Assembly: GCA_014925825.1 (NCBI GenBank)
Contig: JACGCK010000100.1
Span: 1 to 64,000, forward strand
DNA from: Pholiota molesta
Taxonomy: Eukaryota; Basidiomycota; Agaricomycetes; Agaricales; Strophariaceae
DNA: 64,000 nucleotides
Reading direction: 5' to 3'
The position numbers and the translations under genes are program-made. Positions within the stretch are counted from its first letter, which is position 1. Each line of letters begins with the position of its first letter. Under the pieces are notes generated by a model, which made no database searches, had not been told where the DNA came from, and saw only the letters and a program-made list of their open reading frames with translations. This document shows positions 56,110 through 64,000 of this stretch, one piece after another.

Positions 56110-57640
56110 TTTTGAGGTGGTCGTGAGGTTGCGGAAGAGGGTTCGTGAAAGGGCTGTTAGAAGGGATCGACCGGCGATTCAAGGACGTGTGATAGTTGCG
56201 ATAATGAAGTGCGAATGGGCGTTTAAAGAGGATGAAACTGAAGCATGTTAGACGCGAGGCTGGAAAGGTAAGAAGAGTGAGATACACACCTAGGTAAATT
56301 GAGAACTGGAGGAGATCGTAGAGGACGAAAGAGCAAACGAAGCTGGGCTGGCAATGAGCAGAATGGGTCAGGGGAAACCTGGTGAGGAGTTCTCCAGCGA
56401 AAACAGGCCCATATTAATACGGGATGTAGGGACTGTAGGCGACAATGGAGGAGTCGGTGACCCCATTGTGCCCCCAGCATTGTTCATATTAGCGTGCACT
56501 ACGTGGCTGTGGACAATGGCTGTTTGGTCCTGATTTTGGCCACTCCCAAAACAGGAATGACAACCAAATACGCACTTCTGCTCCGCGCGTGACGACATGC
56601 AGGCTTGCAAACAATCCTCAGTTTGCAGCTTTGCTCATAACGTTGAAACTGTTGGTGAGACGCATAGACAATATTTATATCAAATGTCTCGAGCAATAAG
56701 TCAGCCAGACGTCCCCGGAAAGCTTCACTCAGAGGTATGTTCTTGGATCTTGAAGGTCGATAGCCAGCTTGAATTTGTCGGGACTCGGGAGTATTTTGGC
56801 CGTATAATCGAAGCGTAAAAAAGGGAAGAAAAAATTTGCAGACCCTTTAAAAGCTCAAAGCCAGCAAAAATTAACCTATGCAGAGCGCTTTAGCCAACTA
56901 GTTGGAAGCACGAAAGAAGTCGGATGGTATGTGGTACCGTGGTGCCTTCACAATTTTTCTTGGGGGTATTCCAGGGCTCGAAAATTCGCAGTCCATGCCC
57001 GGACTATCGAACAACCATCCCTTCATTATGTAGCCATTTTCGGCCGGATTTTGTGCACCATACCTACCTCCAGCCGAATTCTTGGCGATTCTTAGCCGGA
57101 TTGGAAACATACCTACCTCTGAATTTAAATGGACTTCCGAAAATCCTGCTGGCAGACATTCCTTCGTTCGTTCTACCGAACCCAGATGATTCACGACATC
57201 ATCAGCAACAAGACCCGACCGCGATGCACACGATCTGATAAAACTTGCACGCTACCATGCCACTACTTAACTACTACATAGTGAATACTCAATATATCAA
57301 ACCGCACAGTCCGAGGATGTACATATGGATTCGCACGACGCGATGGATGGATGCTCTGCGTCGCGCACATGCGCGCATGAATACTCCGAACCGAATCTGA
57401 AGTAGGCCGCAAAGCCCCCAATATCATTTATAAGTAAGTACCAACCACCAACCACCCAGGAAAAATCAAATCGGCGAGCATCGAAAGCTTTTCCTTTCCT
57501 TGGCGAGCACCCACCCAGAGTTCTGCATCAGCATGCAGCACGACGAGGGTGCGCGTCGCCCGCGCGCTTCAAAACCCACCAACAACCCGGCCACCGACAC
57601 GGCGCAGCCGGGATCGCACACGGAGAGGCGTAGCGCGCTG
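56110..57640. other. Intergenic, no supported gene
   Basis: Promoter region of the BTG/Tob-like gene and unique DNA. Around 57,040-57,100 the motifs CCGGATTTT, CCGAATTCTT and CCGGATTGG recur near repeated CATACCTACCTC. Short frames only. Confidence 0.5.
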
Positions 57641-57644
57641 CGCC

Positions 57645-57895
57645 ACCATCACATATCAGATGTCTGTGTTCAGATGCAGCAAAAGGACGGCTGTGGCCTG
57701 TATGTAGCCTGTAAGTAAGTATATGTATAGATCCAGGTGCAATTGCGAGGCCGTAAGGGCATGCACACAAACGGAAAACATATCAAGGTCGTCGTCAAGG
57801 ACATATAAATATGAGGGTGGGCGCAATCATGCATGCAGTGTTTCATTCAGTGTGTTGCACAGCGCGCCGATCCAACGCCGCCGAAAACATAGACC
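57645..57895. repeat. Dispersed direct repeat, copy 2
   Basis: Copy of 53755-53985, ending about 20 bp before the foldback element. Confidence 0.85.
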
Positions 57896-57916
57896 AAACA
57901 TAGACTCAATTTTAGC

Positions 57917-58984
57917 CACAGGGCGCAGTACCAAATAAATGTGTGTTATTTATTCGGTGGTTATGTAATAGTTTATTTACATCACACTGCAGATATCTGA
58001 CAACAAAGTATTTGGAAGATATTTGGTACAATTTAATAGATAAAAGTGTTCGATTTATCTGCTATATATGAGATGGTTTATCTAATAGAAACTTTGCAAA
58101 TAAATTGATGCCCTTTATTTGGAGCATATTTACATATTGAGCAGGTTGATTATTTGACAACATATGTATATGACACAAACAAATAACATTTGAATAAAGA
58201 AAGCAATTTTATTTGGTAGGAATATTTAAATAAATAAGGAGAGATTATTTGGTAGTTATTTGGTAGCAGATTTGCCTCGTCAAAGGGGCAAATCCGAAAT
58301 TTGCCATGCAAAAAATGGCAAATCTAGAATTTGCCTGGTCAAAGGGGCAAATCCGAAATTTGCCGCGCAAAAAACGGCAAATCTGGAATTTGCCTTAGTG
58401 ATTTGCCCCTTTGATGAGGCAAATTTTGGATTTGCCGTTTTTTGCGCGGCAAATTTCGAATTTGCCCCTTTGACGAGGCAAATTCCAGATTTGCCGTTTT
58501 TTGTGCGGCAAATTTTGGATTTGCCGTTTTTTGCGCGGCAAATCTCGAATTTGCCCCTTTGACCAGGCAAATTCCAGATTTGCCATTTTTTGCACGGCAA
58601 ATTTCGGATTTGCCCCTTTGACGAGGCAAATCTGCTACCAAATAACTACCAAATAATCTCTCCTTATTTATTTAAATATTCCTACCAAATAAAATTGCTT
58701 TCTTTATTCAAATGTTATTTGTTTGTGTTATATACATATGTTGTCAAATAATCAACCTGCTCAATATGTAAATATGCTCCAAATAAAGGGCATCAATTTA
58801 TTTGCAAAGTTTCTATTAGATAAACCATCTCATATATAGCAGATAAATCGAACACTTTTATCTATTAAATTGTACCAAATATCTTCCAAATACTTTGTTG
58901 TCAGATATCTGCAGTGTGATGTAAATAAACTATTACATAAGCACCGAATAAATAATACACATTTATTTGGTACTGCATCCTGTG
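57917..58984. mobile_element. Foldback (long inverted repeat) DNA element, 1068 bp
   Basis: The two halves are reverse complements almost from end to end, with the centre near 58,450. The ends read CACAGGGCGCAGTACCAAAT and, in reverse complement, CACAGGATGCAGTACCAAAT. A 3-bp direct repeat AGC flanks it (57914-57916 and 58985-58987), as left by a transposase. Arms are AT-rich (repeated ATTTGGTA, AAATAAAT); the middle (58,262-58,636) is made of short nested palindromes of GGCAAAT...ATTTGCC. There is no transposase frame. The CACAG ends and 3-bp target site resemble CACTA/EnSpm-type non-autonomous elements, an assignment made only from ends and target length. Open frames in the centre are repeat-driven. 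Confidence 0.85.
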
Positions 58985-58989
58985 AGCGT

Positions 58990-59236
58990 GTCACCGGTCT
59001 CAAAGAACGTGAGTAGTTGGCACCCTGCCATCCACTATGCAACTGAGGATAAGAGCTTCAGCAACGCGAAAGGATGGCATTAAGCTATCAGAAATAATTA
59101 AAAGTCCGTAAAAAAAATCGTGATTACGTCCAAATAGTCCAGCTGAATATACATGCACTATGTGGGATGGATACATCGTAAGTACATGCGACTCATAACA
59201 CTTAAAGTCCTAACGAAACGCATAACACCAACACCC
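58990..59236. other. Short intergenic spacer
   Basis: 3' flank of the cupredoxin gene; nothing else seen. Confidence 0.5.
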
Positions 59237-60684
59237 CTAGAGCATCAGCGCAACCAACCCACCAAACACAACCCCCACCACAAGCTCGGCGACCGCACGC
59301 GCACCAACCTTGACAGCCGCGCTCGTCGGCGTGCCCGTGGGCGCCGTCGCCGCCGTCGTCGCCGCCGCACTCGAATTGCTATGCAACGCAAGCTGCTGGA
59401 AGCTCTCAAAGTTATTGGGCCCGGACTCGACGGCGTTGATCGCGAAGACCATGCCCGCAGCGCAGTGGCCGACCTGGCCGCAGTAGCCCCAAATCGGCGC
59501 CGTCTACAATTGGGTTGGGGAAAAAAAGAAAAGGCCGAGGTTAATTGGCGGTGTCCCATGGGCGGAGATTGAGGGATACGTACATCGTTGATCGTGATCT
59601 GGAACGTAGGGAAGGTCGTGGCGGAAGCGTCGACGGGCATGCTGCGAGAAGCGCACGTTTGAGTTAGACAGCGAGGAATGGGGGTGGAGAGAAATACAAA
59701 CTCACAATCCAGACTTGAACCCAGCAGTACCGGAAGTCTCCTGCAGCGACTGGCAGGGCTTGAGGAAGCTGGATTGGGTAACGGTGTGGTTCTTGGGGTG
59801 GAATTCAAAGGTGACGGTATCGCCAATGGCCGCCGTGATGTTAGCAGGGCTGTACACGAGGTTGCCGTTCGCTCCAACAATGATTCTGTGGTCTACGGGA
59901 ACAGGAGCAGGCGTAGGGGCTGTAAAACGACGTCAAACCCTACAAAAAAGATCGATCGTAGAGTATGGACATACGAGGTGTTCCGAGGTAGCTCGAATAA
60001 GTAGTCGTGTAGACGGTATTGCTCAGGGAAACGGTCGCCGTCGCCGACGTCCACTGCGGAGCAGGGGGCGTGGTGAAGTTAGGGTCGGTAGTGACAGCGG
60101 CGACCGTCGACGATGCAGCAGTCGTGGAGGTTGCCGAAGCAGCAGTGCCGTTCTGAGCGATAGCGGCCGCCTTGAACGCGGTGAACGAATTGGGCGCTGG
60201 GTCTGCGGGCGCGTTGATAGCGAACACCATGCCCTGGCCGCAGTGGCCCGTTTGCTCGCAGTAGAACCATAGCGGGGCCGTCCCTTCTGGCACAGTGAAC
60301 TGCTTAGTAGGCAGGTTGGTCGTTCCTGCAGCGACAGGTACGCTATTGAGACGTTAAGGACACCTCATTTGAGACTGAGAGTAAATTGGACGCACAATCC
60401 AGTTGTTACCCCGTCCGGGTTAGCAATACATGGAGTGTTGAATGAGGACTGCGTGACGGTATGGTTTTTTGGGTTGCTGGAAGGTAAGAAACATATCAGC
60501 GGAAAGCGAGCAAAGACGATAAATATCGAACATACAATATGAAATTCACAATATCACCTGGGTTCGCCGTGATAAACTCGGGATTGTACGCGAGTTGTCC
60601 ACCAGCGCCAACCTGAACGTCGAACGTAGCTCCCAGAACAGTAGGGAGAGCAACCAAGAGTAGATTAAGAGGGGAGGAGATCAT
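59237..60684 (-). CDS. Secreted two-domain cupredoxin, serine-rich, with membrane tail
   Basis: A multi-exon gene starting at ATG 60684. Residues 1-18 are a signal peptide (MISSPLNLLLVALPTVLG). Domain 1: FDVQVGAGGQLAYNPEFIT, NPKNHTVTQSSFNTPC, WFYCEQTGHCGQGMVFAIN. A Thr/Ser/Ala-rich linker follows. Domain 2: HRIIVGANGNLVYSPANIT, HPKNHTVTQSSFLKPC, PIWGYCGQVGHCAAGMVFAIN. Each domain keeps the type-1 copper ligands His, Cys, His and Met (C-x4-H-x4-M). The C-terminus is Ala/Thr-rich, then hydrophobic (VAELVVGVVFGGLVALML), consistent with a GPI signal or membrane anchor. It probably acts at the cell surface as an electron-transfer or copper-binding protein. Introns of about 50-60 nt interrupt both domains at equivalent places, as expected after internal duplication. 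Complete. Confidence 0.85.
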
Positions 60685-60689
60685 TATTG

Positions 60690-61268
60690 CCTATCGGTAA
60701 GCAGCTGGTATTCCTAGGGAGGCTTGAAGAGAAGAAAGGGAACAAAAAAGCTGGATAGTGGACTCGCCAAATTGACGCATCCATTTTATACGTTTCTTTT
60801 GTTTGGAGGTATGGACGATCCCTGAGCGCCTGGCTAATTTTGGCTAGGGTCAGTGCGATGGATTAGAAATCAGGGATTGGCTATGGGGCATACGCACATG
60901 TTCTCCGTATGTTCAATAGAGCGCCCGGGTTTCACGGTGTTTGGCAAGTTGCGGTGAGCCTGGTGCTTAACGGTGTTGGCGCAACATATTCCGCTGAGCT
61001 GGGACCCTTGCGCATGACGCAGGGCGCAGGGGTTGGTAATGTCTGAGAATAACAACAGCCTTCGCAAGCGTCCAAGCGATCATGGAGGCGGTGCCGCTAT
61101 TTTGGTTCACAAGGAATGATGTCCGCAAAGTCATGTTGCGCACTTAAGTATACACAGATACAGGGGCCCGAAATAACGCACTCACGTTATTCCAGAGAAA
61201 TTAATGCGTCGTCACTGTAGTCTGAATCCTGCTCCGCCGTAAGCCTTGTGCAATCCTTGCTCGTTCCA
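60690..61268. other. Intergenic upstream of cupredoxin gene
   Basis: Promoter side; no gene recognised. Confidence 0.5.
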
Positions 61269-62420
61269 TTAAGACAGTAATTGGAAGTTTTCTGAATCTA
61301 GAGCTAGGTTCACAACCTGCCATATGACGCACCAGTCTTCGACGTTGGCTTCAAGTTTGTGGTTCAAACGTCCAGGATGAACGAACTGATTCGATTTTTT
61401 CGATTGACAGGTCGTGGGAAATACACTGCCACTGTCACTGCCACTGCCGACGACGGCGCGCTGAGAGGCAGTGGCAGCGTCGCCCGAGCCCGCCGTCCCC
61501 GAGGCGTCAGGAAGTCGCCGCCGCTGGAAATTGATAACGCGGACGGTGTGCCGGACTGTCGGGCGGTCTCTCATTATTTTTGTTCTGGGGCCTGTGTTGG
61601 GCGGCTTGGGGCCCATGTGACATGATGTGACCACCGCGATCTCCCACGCCCCTTCCCCTTCCCGCTTGCTGTGTCCCCGCCCCAACCCCGCCTCCGCCCC
61701 GCCCCTGCCGCCGTCAAGCCGCCGTGCCACTGTCTGGTATTCCCCGCCCCTGCCGCTGTACTGTCAGACACTACATGTGCCCCTGCCGCCATGCCACTGA
61801 CCAGTACTGCCACAGCAATTGCCACTTTTAGGCGCTGTGTGGCCTTCTCATGGCTTGATGCGCTTTAAGCGCCCGTAGCATTGACGACGACTGCGCACGT
61901 TACGGCACATACGACGGAGCACACACGACGAACCACGCATGCACGACGGCGCACCGGCGCACGTGAGCTGCACACGACGCCGACCGCCACGCCGCTGATG
62001 ACGCAGCCGCGCCCGATGCGGCGTGCGTCCGGGGCACTTGGGTTCGGGTTCGACGCGGGCCAGATGGGCGATCAGCGTGCCGCCAGGCGAGGCGCGGAAC
62101 GGGGGTGTGCAACTCGGCGTGCCGATGTCGATGGACAACGTTGGGCGGCAACAATGAGCGGCGGCACTCATAGCGCCAGCTGCACATGGCCCACGACGAG
62201 ATGCATACGTCATGGCGGGTGGCTTGTCACCCTGAATCACACTGGCCAGAAGGTCCTGGGGGAGAGTTCGCCCCAGAGTCTGCCCAACGGTCTGCCCAAC
62301 GGTCTGAGCATGAATTTCCAACGGACGGGATGCCCTCCGAGGCGTTAACGTTGTTCGAACCTGGTTCGAACAGCACCGCCAGCAAGCCCTTTTGTGCAAA
62401 ACAAGTACCTCATCAATTGT
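61269..62420. other. GC-rich island without recognisable gene
   Basis: From 61,420 to 62,400 GC content is high and many frames are open on both strands, but no product looks real. Repeated (A/T)GCCACTG and CCCCTGCCGCC words occur (61,430-61,460; 61,690-61,810), and a tandem GTCTGCCCAACG occurs twice near 62,278-62,305. It could be a decayed GC-rich repeat or exons I cannot join. Confidence 0.4.
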
Positions 62421-64000
62421 GAATCATAATGACTGCTAAGTGTGAGTGGACCCAGCTCTCCCACTTATACCCACCAAATACCTTGCAAATACCCACCGTC
62501 TTTCACCTACTTATTGTTCTTCGATATCAATAATTTGATGCAGATGTTATCAGGAATTGATACCAAAGTCAACCCATATTTTCAGAGCGTACATATAATC
62601 TTGCTGTATTAGCTCTTCGAAGCGGACATAAAGATATCTTTAACTTCCGAAATGAGAGAAACATTGAAAAACGAAACACTGTCGGCGTTTGCTCTAATAA
62701 TTTATATGTCCCAGACTCAAATTCGCCTTCCGCTTTCAATCTATGTATGCTCCTATTCGGAGTTCAATTAGACTTCAACATTTGAACATTATATGGCTGA
62801 CCAGAGTTCCTGGAGTCGTGGACTTGCTGAAAAATTTCCTTTATGAATTTTCCAAATTTCCTGGCATGCTGTGATTCCCATGTTTCACTTCAAGATCTTA
62901 AGACTTCTATAGGGCGGGGATATTTACATCTAGTTAATAAACTCATATCAAGTACGATATTCATGTTTGAAGTCAGTGGTAATATGAGACGGTCACCACA
63001 GCGACTTATATCTGTAGCTCGAAGGAAGTGAAAATTCTAGGTATCGCTCCCAGAATTTTAGTTGACTAGATAATATCAACGAACTTGCTCTCAAATTACT
63101 ATATACGAGACCTACAGGAGGTGTTGGGCAGATCGAAGTTAATTCGTTCCATTCGAGCTATACATATCCCGCGTAGGTCACATTTACACCCACTGCATCG
63201 TCGCATTTGCTTTGTTATGATAAACGTGGAACGATGGGTCTATCACTAGTTGGAAAATCTTGCCTGTCCCACAAAGTCGAGAAACCGCAATGCTCGATAC
63301 CTGGGTCCCGCAGGGGTGTCTAACCTTGTGTATAAAGCCGACATTTTGCGTATACAGTGTTTCAGTCGGAATTGGGAGGCCCCTTCCATCCTCCGCCGGT
63401 CACAATCCAGAATGAGTACTGACCCCTGATCCATGTGCTGCGTCAGAATTCAGCCAACACCCACCTGTTACCGAGCTGAATATACATATGTTGCAGGATA
63501 TCTATGTCGAATCAGGTAGCAGCAATAATTGAAGTCTCTCAGCATCAGAAGAGCATCTCGAAATGAAAAAAATATCGAACGGTTGGTCGTGATGATTACT
63601 TGAGAAGGGAGTAGAATATCCTTCGGCGACAAAACAGTGCTCAAAATCTCGAAGTTATGTTTGTCCGCTTACTATAGATTCCGAAAATACTTCTACGACC
63701 AACCTCGAGGACTTGATAGAAGCACGGTTGATCGAGGTGATGTCAGAAACCAATGGTGGGTATATTGCGAGGGAAATGTTATTTTTGCGACATCCAAGTT
63801 TGGATGATCATGAAGAGAGTGAGTACAAATTACGTCGGTATCTAAACATGGAATAGGAGCCACGGTATCAATCCTCGATTGTGAGGGGAAGAAGGGCGAC
63901 ACATGCTCGAATCTGCCTTAGGGTGGCAATGCGATCGTAATTGAGGCCTCCGCAACCTTCCTTCGAGCACTTGGCCTCCCAGCACGCCAACGCCTCAGGC
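62421..64000. other. AT-richer DNA, no gene seen
   Basis: Short frames only. ACCCACCAAATACC/ACCCACC-type words lie at 62,465-62,500. No tRNA, repeat array or recognised protein to the end of the window. Confidence 0.5.

Noticed and set aside
54657..56126. 489- and 359-codon plus-strand frames and a 420-codon minus frame
   Set aside because: Overlap the BTG/Tob-like frame; Arg/Gly/Glu-rich or Arg/Ser-rich peptides typical of off-frame reading of GC-rich DNA.
58260..58641. Four overlapping frames with KFAAQKTANLEFA-like repeats
   Set aside because: They arise from the nested GGCAAAT palindromes in the centre of the foldback element and are open on both strands.

Overview
This window looks like a chromosome of a mushroom-forming basidiomycete (Agaricomycetes). 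Evidence: genes are split by many 47-90 nt introns with GT(A/G)NG donors and CAG/TAG acceptors. Families typical of that group are present: F-box proteins with LRR-like tails, a DUF6534-type seven-helix membrane protein, a fungal BTG/Tob-like protein, a two-domain serine-rich cupredoxin and a fungal zinc-binding protein. TTAGGG-type telomere motifs occur. There are no bacterial operons or Shine-Dalgarno-led genes.

Layout. 1-1080 is a palindromic minisatellite. 1569-2063 holds one small basic/acidic ORF. About 3.0-9.9 kb is a large satellite made of two related units (A, 177 bp; B, 158 bp), interrupted by a tandemly duplicated 1156-bp segment. It ends at 10.13-10.35 kb in CCCTAG/CCCTAA telomere-like DNA. 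That DNA directly abuts the broken 3' end of an AKAP7/ASCC1-like 2H-phosphoesterase gene (10372-11473). This arrangement is what a healed chromosome break, later buried inside a chromosome, would look like.

12.08-16.63 kb and 48.62-52.67 kb are the two arms of an inverted segmental duplication about 32 kb apart. Each arm carries an F-box gene and 5' pieces of an acidic, tryptophan-containing gene (possibly Byr4/Bfa1-like). Each F-box copy carries one different single-base frameshift. A third, partial copy of the GC-rich part lies at about 47.4-48.6 kb.

The interval between the arms is ordinary genic DNA. It holds an F-box-like gene (20.2-21.7 kb), a FAR-17a/AIG1-like membrane protein (26.3-27.3 kb), a DUF6534-like protein (30.9-32.8 kb) and a possible PD-(D/E)XK-fold protein (34.3-35.5 kb). 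These are followed by a cysteine-rich zinc-binding protein (36.2-37.0 kb), a TauD/TfdA dioxygenase (37.4-38.9 kb), a stand-alone double-stranded-RNA-binding domain (40.9-41.2 kb), an Efm7/Nnt1-type methyltransferase (42.2-43.3 kb) and another F-box protein (44.1-45.4 kb). Four tRNA-Glu genes are scattered over 26 kb. The UUC gene is intronless; the three CUC genes carry introns of only 6-8 nt at the canonical site.

The right end holds a BTG/Tob-like gene (54.7-56.1 kb), a 1068-bp near-perfect palindromic foldback element with a 3-bp target duplication (57917-58984), a two-domain cupredoxin (59.2-60.7 kb) and more than 3 kb with no recognisable gene. The genes do not form one pathway. The distinctive theme is structural: satellites, a healed break, inverted and tandem duplications, a foldback element and several gene fragments, as in a subtelomere-like or recently rearranged region. 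Exon limits come from reading splice motifs by eye and are predictions.
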